From SIG607 sp045592625 (GTDB lineage: Bacteria > Bacillota > Clostridia > Oscillospirales > Acutalibacteraceae), in contig JAZNVC010000004.1 of assembly GCA_045592625.1 (NCBI GenBank), positions 219,908-283,907 of the forward strand: 64,000 bases of DNA, read 5' to 3'. Each line of letters opens with the position of its first letter. Positions within the stretch are counted from its first letter, which is position 1. The notes beneath the pieces were generated by a model. It saw only the letters and a program-made list of their open reading frames with translations. It was not told the origin of the DNA and made no database searches. The position numbers and the translations under genes were made by a program. This document shows, piece by piece, positions 50,781 to 59,886 of this stretch.

Positions 50781-51044
50781 ATGCCCGGAACTATAAAATT
50801 ACACGACCTTGAACTAAGCGAATTTATAAAAGCACTTGATTTATGCAAGGGCGACGTATTTCTCGAAACAGACGAAGGCGACGTTTTAAATCTTAAATCC
50901 AAGCTTTGTCAGATTATGGGTATTGCTAATATTTTAAACAATGCAACCGTATCCGAAGCCACCATTCGCTGTGTTAATCCTGAAGACGAAACTCTGCTTT
51001 TCCGTTTCAATCTTTACAGAGAAATTCCTGAGGAAAATAAATAA
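50781..51044 (+). CDS. Unknown small protein
   Basis: 87 residues, acidic, soluble, no signal or membrane span. AAGGAGGAG lies eight bases before the ATG and a consensus promoter is upstream, so it is a real gene. Sequence such as LSEFIKALDLCKGDVFLETD suggests an alpha/beta fold, but I recognise no family. It is cotranscribed with the gene at 51062. Confidence 0.75.
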   Translation: MPGTIKLHDLELSEFIKALDLCKGDVFLETDEGDVLNLKSKLCQIMGIANILNNATVSEATIRCVNPEDETLLFRFNLYREIPEENK

Positions 51045-51061
51045 TATTGGAGTTGTGTTAA

Positions 51062-51325
51062 ATGGCAGATTTTTTGACATATAAGGGCCGTCCCTTAGTA
51101 AGAAAAGGCAACACGGTTTATTACGGTAATATGGGCGAATCTCACATTGTTCGTCTCACAATTTTATCCCAGCAAAATGATATTGCAGATGCAATCAAAA
51201 TTGAGCTTATGCTCAGCGATACAGGGCTTAGCGATAAAGACCGCATTAAGAAAACCAGTGAAAAGCACGGCTTTTACGAAGCACTTGACCTTGCATCTGT
51301 TTGGCTTGACAGAAATATATCATAA
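51062..51325 (+). CDS. Unknown small conserved-looking protein
   Basis: 87 residues starting MADFLTYKGRPLVRKGNTVY. A beta-rich first half and a helical second half ending VWLDRNIS. It follows the gene at 50781 by 17 bases with GGAG before the start and is closed by a terminator, so the pair forms a two-gene operon. I recall similar short proteins in other Clostridia but cannot name a function. Confidence 0.75.
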   Translation: MADFLTYKGRPLVRKGNTVYYGNMGESHIVRLTILSQQNDIADAIKIELMLSDTGLSDKDRIKKTSEKHGFYEALDLASVWLDRNIS

Positions 51326-51331
51326 AAGTAT

Positions 51332-51360
51332 GGGGGCGATTTTACATCGTCCCCTTTTTT
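51332..51360 (+). terminator. Terminator of the two-gene operon
   Basis: GGGGGCGAT pairs (one G-T) with ATCGTCCCC, followed by six Ts. Confidence 0.88.
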
Positions 51361-51436
51361 ATACACTCATTAATACTCTAAAGGAACCCTATTTTAGAGC
51401 TTATGTATAATAAATAAAAATATTCTGCCCACTGTT

Positions 51437-51465
51437 TTGCAATTCTTTATGATGTGTGATATAAT
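51437..51465 (+). promoter_or_regulatory. Promoter of the decayed MATE gene and possibly gpsA
   Basis: TTGCAA, 17 bases, TATAAT. Still intact although the first gene is broken; it may now serve gpsA. Confidence 0.75.
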
Positions 51466-51491
51466 GTTACTGTATTGATATTTTAAAAGAG

Positions 51492-52258
51492 ATGTTTAAA
51501 ATGAAAGAAACAGCCGATAAATTCACCGTTCTTACAACAGGAAAGATCGAAACGGTAATAAGCAAAATGGCAATTCCGACCATAATAAGTATGCTTGTTA
51601 CCGCTATATATAATATGGCAGACACCTTTTTTGTCAGCAATATAAAGGATGTTGCCGCCCCCGCCGCTGTAGGAGTGTTTTTTTCAATAATGGCTCTTAT
51701 TCAGGCTGTGGTTTTTTCTTGGGTCAGGGTTCGGGCAATTTTATTTCAAGGGCAATGGGCAGATAAAATAGAGAAGCCGCCGAAGCTATGGCTTCAACGG
51801 GATTTTTCTATTACTTTTTTATAGGCATTCTTATAACTGTTTTCGGTCTTATTTTTATTGAACCTTTAGCACTTTTTCTCGGCTCTACCGAAACCATTCT
51901 TCCCTACGCAAAGCAATATCTCGGCTATATACTTTTAGGTTCCCCCTTTATAATTTCTTCCTTTGTTATCAATAATCAGCTTCGTTTTCAGTGCATCACC
52001 TTCCCCACCTTTTGCATAATAGTTATGGCGAATATGATTATGCAGAATTTAGGATTTGTGGGCAGAGCTACCCTTTTATCAATTTCAAGGCAAGGAATTT
52101 TCTTTATTCCCCTTATTCTTACCCTGCCCTATATATTCTCACAAACGGGACTTGAAGCCACTCAATCTGTTGCCGATTTAATTTCTGCAATTTGTGCTGT
52201 ACCTTTATCAATTTATGTGTTAAAATATTTAAATAACAAACAACGGAGGATAAACTAA
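51492..52258 (+). pseudogene. MATE-family efflux transporter, broken
   Basis: The first part encodes a MATE start (TGKIETVISKMAIPTIISML, YNMADTFFVS). Around 51710-51720 the frame shifts at a T-run, and the continuing frame reads LGQGSGNFISRAMGR and then hits TAA where family members have Gln. From the ATG at 51788 a frame resumes (ASTGFFYYFFIGIL) but jumps from FVINNQLRFQ almost directly to the last two spans (QNLGFVGRATLLSISRQGIF), so roughly 180 residues are deleted. Total 767 bases against about 1350 for an intact gene. At least three lesions show it is dead. Confidence 0.9.
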
Positions 52259-52259
52259 A

Positions 52260-53219
52260 ATGAAAATTACCGTTATAGGACCGGGCCGTTGGGGTTCGCT
52301 TATTACCTGGTATCTTGATACCAAGCATCACGACGTAACCCTTTACGGACTGGAGAACTCAAAAGAAATGCAAGGCTTTTTAAAAGACAGAAGCAACTCT
52401 CTTTTGACCCTTCCCCAGTCGGTTAAGCTTTCTACAGACCTTTCCTGTATAATGGACAGTGAAGTTGTGGTTATTTCCATTCCTTCACAGGCTTTACAGG
52501 GACTTTTTGATGAAATAAATGAATATTGCCCAAAAAACAAAATCTTTATACTTTGTATGAAGGGTATTGAAATTTCCACAGGCAGACGTCTTTCGGAAAT
52601 TGCAAAGGACAATCTTGATAAATCTAACAAGGTAGCTGTATGGATAGGCCCCGGACACGTACAGGAATTTTACCACGGCATACCTAACTGTATGGTTATT
52701 GACAGCGAAGATGAAGAGGTTAAAAAGCGTCTTGTAAATGAGTTTTCAAGCAAATTAATCCGTTTTTACTATGGTAACGATATGATAGGCAATGAAATAG
52801 GCGCTGCCGCTAAAAACGTAATAGGAATTGCCGCAGGCTTTCTTGACGGAGTCGGTCTTTCTTCATTAAAAGGTGCTCTTATGGCAAGAGGTACCCGTGA
52901 GGTTGCACGTCTTATAGGTGCAAAGGGCGGAAACGAACTTAGTGCCTACGGACTTTGTCACCTCGGCGACTATGAAGCAACCGTCTTTTCAAAATACAGC
53001 CACAACAGACAGTTTGGCGAATCTTTTGTAAAAGGCGAAGAATTCAAGCATTTAGCAGAGGGCTACTACACAGTAAAGGCTCTTGTTAATATGGGAAATG
53101 AGCTTAATATAGAACTTCCCATATGTAACCGAGTATATGAAGTGCTTTATAATGGCAAACCGGTAATGCAGGCACTGGATGAACTATTCGACAGAGCCTT
53201 AACTTCAGAATTTGAATAA
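52260..53219 (+). CDS. gpsA: Glycerol-3-phosphate dehydrogenase, NAD(P)-dependent
   Basis: 319 residues: Rossmann start TVIGPGRWGSLITWYL, then CMKGIEISTGRRLSEI, and GNEIGAAAKNVIGIAAGFLDG with the catalytic Lys. It makes glycerol-3-phosphate for phospholipids. Its ATG comes one base after the stop of the MATE remnant, inside the remnant's old operon, with GGAGG ahead. Confidence 0.94.
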   Translation: MKITVIGPGRWGSLITWYLDTKHHDVTLYGLENSKEMQGFLKDRSNSLLTLPQSVKLSTDLSCIMDSEVVVISIPSQALQGLFDEINEYCPKNKIFILCMKGIEISTGRRLSEIAKDNLDKSNKVAVWIGPGHVQEFYHGIPNCMVIDSEDEEVKKRLVNEFSSKLIRFYYGNDMIGNEIGAAAKNVIGIAAGFLDGVGLSSLKGALMARGTREVARLIGAKGGNELSAYGLCHLGDYEATVFSKYSHNRQFGESFVKGEEFKHLAEGYYTVKALVNMGNELNIELPICNRVYEVLYNGKPVMQALDELFDRALTSEFE

Positions 53220-53244
53220 ACGGTAACCGATTAAAGTAACCCAC

Positions 53245-53278
53245 TATGACACTTTCAATTTTTGAAAGTGTCATTTTT
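53245..53278 (+). terminator. Terminator of gpsA
   Basis: ATGACACTTTCAA pairs with TTGAAAGTGTCAT, then Ts. Confidence 0.88.
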
Positions 53279-53285
53279 GTATATA

Positions 53286-53330
53286 AAAAGGGAGACAACT
53301 TCCTCACGGAGTGTCTCCCTTTTATTTTTT
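53286..53330. terminator. Second terminator, shared with the LtaS-like gene
   Basis: AAAAGGGAGACA pairs with TGTCTCCCTTTT, followed by Ts on the plus strand and preceded by As; it ends the converging minus-strand gene. Confidence 0.82.
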
Positions 53331-55387
53331 TAGTTTATATTATTATAAACAAATCTGAAAAAGTCTTCATTCATAAGTTTAAGGGATACTGCATAGCGGT
53401 TATCCACTATGGAACAGTAATAATCGATATACGCCTGTTTAGCATCCTCACTCATTAAGTCTGCTGTTCCCTGCCACTCGGCCTTGCCGTTGGTAGCGTT
53501 ATATTTCACCTTATCGGTAACAAAACTCTTGTTATAAAGCACAGCCATATGGTCATTACTTGAGAATATATCCACACCGGGAAGCATTCTCGAATCATAT
53601 TCAAGTCCCAAAAGATTAAAGGTAGTGGGAAGAATATCAATATTACAGCAAGGAACATCGGTTACTACAGTTTCCATACCCTCACAGTACATTATACAGG
53701 TAGACTCATACATTTGGAAGTTACTTCCAACGTCATAGCCTGCAAGTGCATCAAGGGAATTTGAGTTAAGGTAATAGGGATAATGGTCACCTGTAATAAC
53801 TATTAGTGTATTATTAAGTTTTCCTTCTTCTGAAAGACGCTCAAGCAGATATGTCATTGCCTTTTCCAGTTCATAGTTAGCGGCAAGATAATATACTGCA
53901 TTATCAGGCAGATTTCTACCCTTAACACGTTGTCTTACTGTGTTTAGGTTTCTTACTGCTATGGGATTGGCGGAAGAATAGGGACCGTGACCTGAGAAGG
54001 TCATATAATAAGCGTGGAAGCGAGGATTTTTTATATAATCATCTATACTCTGTTCCATCATTTCAAGGTCGGAAGAAGGCCAAGCGGTAGTAAATCTCAT
54101 ACCGTTTTCGCCCCCCATAAAGCGTAAGTTGGTATAGCCTAAATTGGGGTGGGTATCCTCTCTTGAATAATAATAACCTCTAAAGTTATGATAAGCATAG
54201 GTTTTAACACCTATATTTTCAAAAGCATTACCAAAAACATAGGGCAGATATTTATTCTGTGACTGAGTAAAGCTTCCCGTAGAAGAGTTACTGTCGGCAT
54301 CTCTGGAAACGTCGGGCCAAAGTCCTGTCATAAAGGAAAATTCGCCGTTTGTTGTTGTGTTTTTATATGAGTTATAGTAGTTATTTAAAACTATACCGCC
54401 CTTACTCATCTTATAAAGAGTAGGCGTAACAACCGGGTCTATTGCCCATTTGCTAAAGCTTTCGGCACAAATATAAATAAGATTATAATCCTTAAGTTTA
54501 CCCGTATATTCATTCTTATTAGTACCCGTCTGACTGGCAAAATAGTTGCAAAGTTCCTTTTTACCGCTGTCATCGGTAAGAGACGCTAAGGTCTTGAAGT
54601 TGATTTTGCTTATGTTGTTGGGAGAAAAATCTATCTGAGGAAGCTGTGCATCGGGATTATCAAGAATTTCCAGCGATAAATCACCGCCTTCATCTGATGA
54701 GCTGAAAATACTGTGATAAACCTCTACCAAAGAGTTGGTTAGCACTCCAATACGGCTTGAAGCTGTATCGGTATCAATTTTAGTGGAAGAGTATGCTGCA
54801 TAGGGAGAGGTGTTGCCTGTTCCGAAGGGAAGCAGGAAAAGTACCGCCAAAAGCCATAAAACCACCATTTTCAAAAATGAAACGAAATGCATAAGGGGAG
54901 AATATTTTTTGAAATTCCTGTTGGGTGAAAGATAAGCATAAACTATTGAAGCTAAAACGGGAATAAGGCAAAGAATTATCCACCAGAAAGAATCCTTAAC
55001 AGTATCCTTAAGTGCCCAACCAAAGTCCCCCATAGCATCAGCACCCATTCCTATCATAGAAATGGAGAACATAGAACCGAAAATTCTGTAATATACAAGC
55101 TGTGCCACATAAAAAGCAAAAGGAATAAGCATTATTACAGGCATAGCAATACGGTTAATTCGTCTTTTAAACCAACCGTTAAGAGTGCCTAAAAATGCAG
55201 CTTCTGCAGGAATAAAGAAAAGGAAAAACCAGCTCATATCCTCAAAGCCCGTTTGGGTGCGAAGTAAAAGTTCCCAATATAAAAGTGCAATGAAGTAAAT
55301 AAACGAATATTTAACGCCCGTAATAAGCTGAGGCTTCATTATATCGAACATACTTTTATCTTCAACCGAGTGTTTTTGTGTGCCCAT
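53330..55387 (-). CDS. LtaS-like polyglycerolphosphate/sulfatase-family membrane enzyme
   Basis: 685 residues. Five N-terminal spans (to about 200), then an extracellular sulfatase-type domain: LIYICAESFSKWAID (metal Glu), NSYKNTTTNGEFSFMTGLWP (nucleophile Thr region), MTFSGHGPYSS and VITGDHYPYY (metal His/Asp). Such enzymes add glycerol phosphate to lipoteichoic acid or modify other surface polymers. The C-terminal extension of about 60 residues is extra. Monocistronic by position. Confidence 0.88.
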   Translation of the reverse strand: MGTQKHSVEDKSMFDIMKPQLITGVKYSFIYFIALLYWELLLRTQTGFEDMSWFFLFFIPAEAAFLGTLNGWFKRRINRIAMPVIMLIPFAFYVAQLVYYRIFGSMFSISMIGMGADAMGDFGWALKDTVKDSFWWIILCLIPVLASIVYAYLSPNRNFKKYSPLMHFVSFLKMVVLWLLAVLFLLPFGTGNTSPYAAYSSTKIDTDTASSRIGVLTNSLVEVYHSIFSSSDEGGDLSLEILDNPDAQLPQIDFSPNNISKINFKTLASLTDDSGKKELCNYFASQTGTNKNEYTGKLKDYNLIYICAESFSKWAIDPVVTPTLYKMSKGGIVLNNYYNSYKNTTTNGEFSFMTGLWPDVSRDADSNSSTGSFTQSQNKYLPYVFGNAFENIGVKTYAYHNFRGYYYSREDTHPNLGYTNLRFMGGENGMRFTTAWPSSDLEMMEQSIDDYIKNPRFHAYYMTFSGHGPYSSANPIAVRNLNTVRQRVKGRNLPDNAVYYLAANYELEKAMTYLLERLSEEGKLNNTLIVITGDHYPYYLNSNSLDALAGYDVGSNFQMYESTCIMYCEGMETVVTDVPCCNIDILPTTFNLLGLEYDSRMLPGVDIFSSNDHMAVLYNKSFVTDKVKYNATNGKAEWQGTADLMSEDAKQAYIDYYCSIVDNRYAVSLKLMNEDFFRFVYNNIN

Positions 55388-55482
55388 TTTCTTCTCCTTC
55401 TTTTAAACTTTCTAATCATCAACCGTTACATTTTAACACAAAAAGCCGAAAAAATCAACTTTTTCCGATGTTTATTTACAAT

Positions 55483-56157
55483 TTAGTAATTTTTTGTTAA
55501 TTGAAACAAAATTTCCTTTAAATCATTAATATTCTCTGCTATAAAATCCGCACCCGAATCGCTGAGTTCTTTCCTACATCCATATCCGTAAAGAACACCT
55601 ACACTCAAAAGTCCGTTTTCTTTAGCACCTAAAATATCGTGACTTCTGTCACCTATCATAATTAAGGTTTCTTTAGGAGGGTTATTCAGTCTTTTCAGTG
55701 CTTCTTTAATAACATCGCCTTTTTTAACCCTTTCACCGCTAAGCAGAGAGCCTACCACTTCGGTAAAATATCCTTGTATGTTAAAATGTTCAAGTATCCT
55801 TTTTGCGAAAATTTCCGGTTTGGAGGTAGCCAAAACCACCCTTAATCCTTTATTTGTCAATTGTTTTAAAAGTTCCTCGATGCCATTATAAACCTTGTTT
55901 TCAAAAAGTCCCGTCACACTGAAATATTCACGGTATTTTTCTACCGCTTCCACCGCCTTTTCCTTAGAAAAACCGTAGTATTTTTCATAAGATTCATAAA
56001 GGGGCGGACCTATAAAACAGGAAAGTTGGTTCCTGTCCGAAACCTCTATACCATAGCTTTTAAGGGAATATGCCACAGAATTTGTGATTCCTTCAAAGGG
56101 GTCGGTCAAGGTGCCGTCAAGGTCAAATAACACGTATTTTAAAGATTCTTTTATCAT
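55483..56157 (-). CDS. HAD-family hydrolase, phosphoglycolate phosphatase-like
   Basis: 224 residues: motif I LFDLDGTLTDPFEG, motif II LATSKPE, motif III KG, motif IV GDRSHDILGAKENG, with an alpha-helical C1 cap. Likely a small-molecule phosphatase. I place the start at 56157, after TTAGGAG; an ATG at 56175 lacks a ribosome site. Confidence 0.9.
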   Translation of the reverse strand: MIKESLKYVLFDLDGTLTDPFEGITNSVAYSLKSYGIEVSDRNQLSCFIGPPLYESYEKYYGFSKEKAVEAVEKYREYFSVTGLFENKVYNGIEELLKQLTNKGLRVVLATSKPEIFAKRILEHFNIQGYFTEVVGSLLSGERVKKGDVIKEALKRLNNPPKETLIMIGDRSHDILGAKENGLLSVGVLYGYGCRKELSDSGADFIAENINDLKEILFQLTKNY

Positions 56158-56304
56158 TTCTTCTCCTAAAAACAACCCGAAGTGATTGCCGCAAGTTCTA
56201 AAGGACAGTAGAAAAGCCGATATGGATTTGATTGCGTATCGGATCTTTTATATTATGCCATCACTTTTTAAGGGTGAGTAAGTGTACATTTCCTGATAGC
56301 TTTT

Positions 56305-56418
56305 AGTGATATGCTGTCTTCGACATCGTGATACTTTTGCTACTGCAAAAGTTATATTGCTCTGTAAACAGCGCAGTTATATTCTATTCGCCGCAAAACT
56401 CGAGAAGCGAATATCACT
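56305..56418. repeat. Multi-hairpin repeat element with AGTGATAT ends
   Basis: The ends AGTGATAT and ATATCACT are perfect inverted repeats. Inside lie successive hairpins (TGTC-TTC-GACA; CTTTTGC-TACT-GCAAAAG; CTGT-AA-ACAG; CATTCGC/GCGAAT-like) separated by GTGATA, TTATATT and GTTATATT spacers at about 25-base steps. No coding potential. Resembles the small palindromic repeats scattered in gut Clostridia. Confidence 0.6.
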
Positions 56419-56437
56419 CGCCGCAGGTGCATAGAGT

Positions 56438-56467
56438 TGGCGTTGTGTTCCTAAGAACACAACGCCA
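56438..56467 (-). terminator. Strong hairpin after rfbC
   Basis: TGGCGTTGTGTTC pairs with GAACACAACGCCA around CTAA, 20 bases beyond the rfbC stop. No T-run follows on the minus strand, so it may protect the mRNA end rather than terminate alone. Confidence 0.6.
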
Positions 56468-56486
56468 TTTCTGGTTGTCTTTTTTA

Positions 56487-57047
56487 TTATTTAAGTTCTT
56501 TAAGGGTAGAATTAACCTTATCCTTATCGGAAAGTATAATTTCCATACCTTCTTCTATGGGCCACGAAATATTTATATCGGGGTCATTCCACAAAAGACC
56601 GCCCTCATCATTGGGATGATAAAAATCATCCACCTTATAGGCAAATTCAGCCTCGTCAGAGAGCACTAAAAAGCCGTGAGCAAAGTTTTTGGGGATAAAA
56701 AACTGCTTCTTGTTTTCTTCGGTGAGCAAAATTCCCACATATTTTCCAAAGGTTTTACTTCCCTGCCTTAAATCCACAGCAACATCGTAAACCGCACCCT
56801 TTATACAGCGTACAAGTTTAGATTGCGGATAGGTCTTTTGGAAATGCAGACCACGAAGCACACCTTTTACGGATTTGGACTGATTATCCTGAACAAAATC
56901 AACATCAATTCCGCCCTTAATAAAATTTTCCTTTTGATAAACTTCGGTAAAATAGCCACGTGAATCGCCGTAAACAGTAGGTTCGACAATAATCACACCA
57001 TCTATCTCGGTTTTATAAAAGGTGAAATTTCCGTATTTCTCGCCCAT
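56487..57047 (-). CDS. rfbC: dTDP-4-dehydrorhamnose 3,5-epimerase
   Basis: 186 residues: TVYGDSRGYFTEVYQKENF, QDNQSKSVKGVLRGLHFQ with the active-site His, and FIPKNFAHGFLVLSDEAEF. Third step of dTDP-L-rhamnose synthesis. It overlaps rfbB by one base and is last in the operon. Confidence 0.96.
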   Translation of the reverse strand: MGEKYGNFTFYKTEIDGVIIVEPTVYGDSRGYFTEVYQKENFIKGGIDVDFVQDNQSKSVKGVLRGLHFQKTYPQSKLVRCIKGAVYDVAVDLRQGSKTFGKYVGILLTEENKKQFFIPKNFAHGFLVLSDEAEFAYKVDDFYHPNDEGGLLWNDPDINISWPIEEGMEIILSDKDKVNSTLKELK

Positions 57048-58114
57048 TACAGTTCTTCCTTTCCGCCATACATCTTATCATAATACTTCTGATATTCGCC
57101 GCTGGTAACATTTTCTACCCACTGCTTGTTATCAAGGTACCATTTGAGCGTTTTCTTAATGCCTATTTCAAAGGGAGTTTCGGGATACCAGCCAAGAGCA
57201 TCTTTGATTTTTTGAGGGTCGATACCGTAACGGCGGTCGTGGCCCTTTCTATCGGTTACGTGACGAATCATATGTTCGCCCACAGTTTCGTCAACATTTT
57301 CTTTTATATAGGAAATTATAGATTTTACAATAAATATGTTGGTGCGTTCATTATGTCCGCCAACATTATATACTTCTCCCAGAACACCGTCACGTATAAC
57401 CATATCTATAGCTTTGCAATGGTCCTCTACATAAAGCCAATCTCGTATTTGCATACCGTCACCATATACGGGAAGTTCCTTGTGATTGAGCGTATTATTC
57501 ATAATAAGAGGAATAAGTTTTTCGGGGAACTGGTAGGGTCCGTAGTTGTTGGAACAACGGGTAATATTTACAGGGAATTTATATGTATCTGAGAAGGCCT
57601 TTACAAAAAGGTCGGCAGAGGTCTTACTTGCTGAATAGGGAGAGTGAGGGTCAAGGGGGGTTGTTTCCATAAAGTAGCCCGTTTCACCAAGACTTCCGTA
57701 AACCTCATCGGTAGAAACCTGAAGATACTTAACGCCCTCTTTATAGGTGTCATCGCCTGTCTGCCAAGCCACCTTTGCACATTGAAGCATATTAACGGTA
57801 CCCAGCACGTTTGTTTCAACGAAAATTTCGGGATTTGCAATAGAGCGGTCAACGTGGCTTTCTGCTGCAAAGTTAACAACGTAATCTATTTCGTGGTTTT
57901 TAAATATCTCAGTTATTGCATCCCTATCGCAAATGTCGGCCTGATAAAATGTATAACGGGGATTGTTTTCAACACTCTTAAGGTTTTCAAGATTACCTGC
58001 ATAGGTTAATTTATCTACGTTGATAATCTTAACATCCTCGTATTTACCCAGCATATAAATAACAAAGTTTGAGCCGATAAAGCCGGCACCGCCTGTTACA
58101 AGATAAGTTTTCAT
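57047..58114 (-). CDS. rfbB: dTDP-glucose 4,6-dehydratase
   Basis: 355 residues of the extended SDR type: TGGAGFIGSNF, AAESHVDRSI, STDEVYGSLG, and YSASKTSADLF (YxxxK). Second step of dTDP-rhamnose synthesis. Lies three bases after rfbD. Confidence 0.97.
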   Translation of the reverse strand: MKTYLVTGGAGFIGSNFVIYMLGKYEDVKIINVDKLTYAGNLENLKSVENNPRYTFYQADICDRDAITEIFKNHEIDYVVNFAAESHVDRSIANPEIFVETNVLGTVNMLQCAKVAWQTGDDTYKEGVKYLQVSTDEVYGSLGETGYFMETTPLDPHSPYSASKTSADLFVKAFSDTYKFPVNITRCSNNYGPYQFPEKLIPLIMNNTLNHKELPVYGDGMQIRDWLYVEDHCKAIDMVIRDGVLGEVYNVGGHNERTNIFIVKSIISYIKENVDETVGEHMIRHVTDRKGHDRRYGIDPQKIKDALGWYPETPFEIGIKKTLKWYLDNKQWVENVTSGEYQKYYDKMYGGKEEL

Positions 58115-58117
58115 AGA

Positions 58118-58999
58118 TTAGTCCTCAACTTTCATAATATATTCTTTTAAAGCGTCCTGCCACTGTCTCATTTCATCACCCACCGCACAGTTTAGTGCAA
58201 GATGGGAAAGAGATGAAAACTTAGGCCTTTTAACAGGACTTGGATACTCCTCGCTGCTGCAGGGAGAAACCTGACCTGAAATATTGCTTAGTTTAACAAT
58301 TTCTTTAGCGAACTCATACCAAGTGCATTCGCCCTTGCCTGTGCAATGATAAATGCCATATTCATCGGTAGCCGCAAGTTTTAAAATATGATGTGCAAGG
58401 TCGTTTGCATTGGTAGGATTGCCCCGTTGGTCGTTTACAACCTTCATTGCACCTTTTTCCTTCATAATACGTCTGACCGTTTTCACAAAGTTTTTACCTA
58501 TATATCCGTAAAGCCAAGAGGTACGCACAATAAAGGATTTTTTTGAAAAACTTAAGGCATAGGTTTCGCCAAGAGCCTTAGATTTTCCGTAGATGCTTTG
58601 TGGGTCAACCTTATCCCATTCGGTATATGGTACTGTACCGTCGCCCTTAAACACATAGTCGGTCGAAACGTGAACAAATTTAGCACCCACAGCATCCGAA
58701 GCCATCGCAAGATTCCTTACTCCCGCCGCATTTACCTTATAAGCCACATCCTGCATAGTTTCGCAACCGTCAACGTTGGTCATAGCCGCACAGTTTATAA
58801 CAATATGGGGTTTTTCTTCTGAAATTTTATTGTTTACGGCGTCAAAATCGGTAATATCAAGACTGTCAATGTCAACACCGCAAACTGTTACGTCTTTAAA
58901 ACAGGCAGGTATTTCACCTATTTCACTTTTGCCGCTTTTCAAAGTAGCCGTTAACTCATTGCCCAGCTGACCATGACATCCCGTTATAAGAATCTTCAT
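58118..58999 (-). CDS. rfbD: dTDP-4-dehydrorhamnose reductase
   Basis: About 293 residues: ITGCHGQLGNEL, NCAAMTNVDGCE, STDYVFKGDG and YGKSKALGE (YxxxK). Last step of dTDP-rhamnose synthesis. GGAGG eight bases before the ATG at 58999 decides this start over 59014; it overlaps the glycosyltransferase gene by four bases. Confidence 0.95.
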   Translation of the reverse strand: MKILITGCHGQLGNELTATLKSGKSEIGEIPACFKDVTVCGVDIDSLDITDFDAVNNKISEEKPHIVINCAAMTNVDGCETMQDVAYKVNAAGVRNLAMASDAVGAKFVHVSTDYVFKGDGTVPYTEWDKVDPQSIYGKSKALGETYALSFSKKSFIVRTSWLYGYIGKNFVKTVRRIMKEKGAMKVVNDQRGNPTNANDLAHHILKLAATDEYGIYHCTGKGECTWYEFAKEIVKLSNISGQVSPCSSEEYPSPVKRPKFSSLSHLALNCAVGDEMRQWQDALKEYIMKVED

Positions 59000-59766
59000 T
59001 GGTCTGTCCTCCATTTTTTAAGATACTTTAAAGCAGAAGATAAATGCAACAATAAAAATTTTAGTTTTTTTGCACTTTCCCGTTTCCAAAGATGCTTTAC
59101 CCATACTGTTGGTTCAAAAACCACTCTGCCGTATTTTTTAACCTGTCGGGACAAATCGGCATCCTCCATATACATAAAATATCTTTTATCGAAACCGCCG
59201 ATTTTGTCAAAAATTTCGCTTCTTATAAGGAAAAAACAGCCTGTGCAAAACTCAATATCGGTCATTTTTTCTAAATTTTCATCTTCTCTTGTATATTCCT
59301 TGCGGATTTTTTTGAACACTCCGCCAAGGCGGGAAAGTCTGCCCCACAAAAGATAACGCAGGGTAGGATTTCGCTTGGGAAGACATTGTTCAGTGCCGTC
59401 TTCCCCTAAAATTTTAGGGGTTATCATAGCAATATCGGGATTTTCTTCCATAATATCAACCAGTTTTGACAGAGCATCAGAGTCAAGCTCAATATCGGGA
59501 TTAATAACGGCGTGATATTTGCCCAGTTTTTCATTAAGAACAGTATTATGGCCTTCACCAAATCCAACGTTTTGCTTCAGCTCAATAAGTTTTATTGAGG
59601 AAATTTTACTGAGTTTACATACGGCATCATCGGGGGAAGCGTTATCAATAACATAAAGAGACAAGGGATATTTTTTGGTGTTCTCAAGGACAGATTTTAT
59701 GGTTATTTCAGCCTGCTCGGCTGAACCATAAACAACAATAGACGCCGAAAGCATACTTTTTTCCAT
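58996..59766 (-). CDS. Family 2 glycosyltransferase, probable rhamnosyltransferase
   Basis: 256 residues: SASIVVYGSAEQAE, VIDNASPDDA, VGFGEGHN, and NPDIELDSDAL for nucleotide-sugar and metal binding; DIEFCTGCFFLIRSEIF and YMEDADLSRQVKKYG follow. WecB-type rhamnosyltransferases share these. First gene of the rhamnose operon, supporting use of dTDP-rhamnose. Confidence 0.88.
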   Translation of the reverse strand: MEKSMLSASIVVYGSAEQAEITIKSVLENTKKYPLSLYVIDNASPDDAVCKLSKISSIKLIELKQNVGFGEGHNTVLNEKLGKYHAVINPDIELDSDALSKLVDIMEENPDIAMITPKILGEDGTEQCLPKRNPTLRYLLWGRLSRLGGVFKKIRKEYTREDENLEKMTDIEFCTGCFFLIRSEIFDKIGGFDKRYFMYMEDADLSRQVKKYGRVVFEPTVWVKHLWKRESAKKLKFLLLHLSSALKYLKKWRTDQ

Positions 59767-59886
59767 AATATCCCTCCAAAAGCAACTTATATATAGTTTA
59801 GTATATCACAAATACTCAGTAATTTCAATTAAAAAGAATTTAGGCAAAAATAAAAAACCGTGAAATTCACGGTTTTTTATAACTTA

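Noticed and set aside
57212..58009. Plus-strand frames opposite rfbB
   Set aside because: Antisense to a full-length, motif-complete dehydratase; no start signals.
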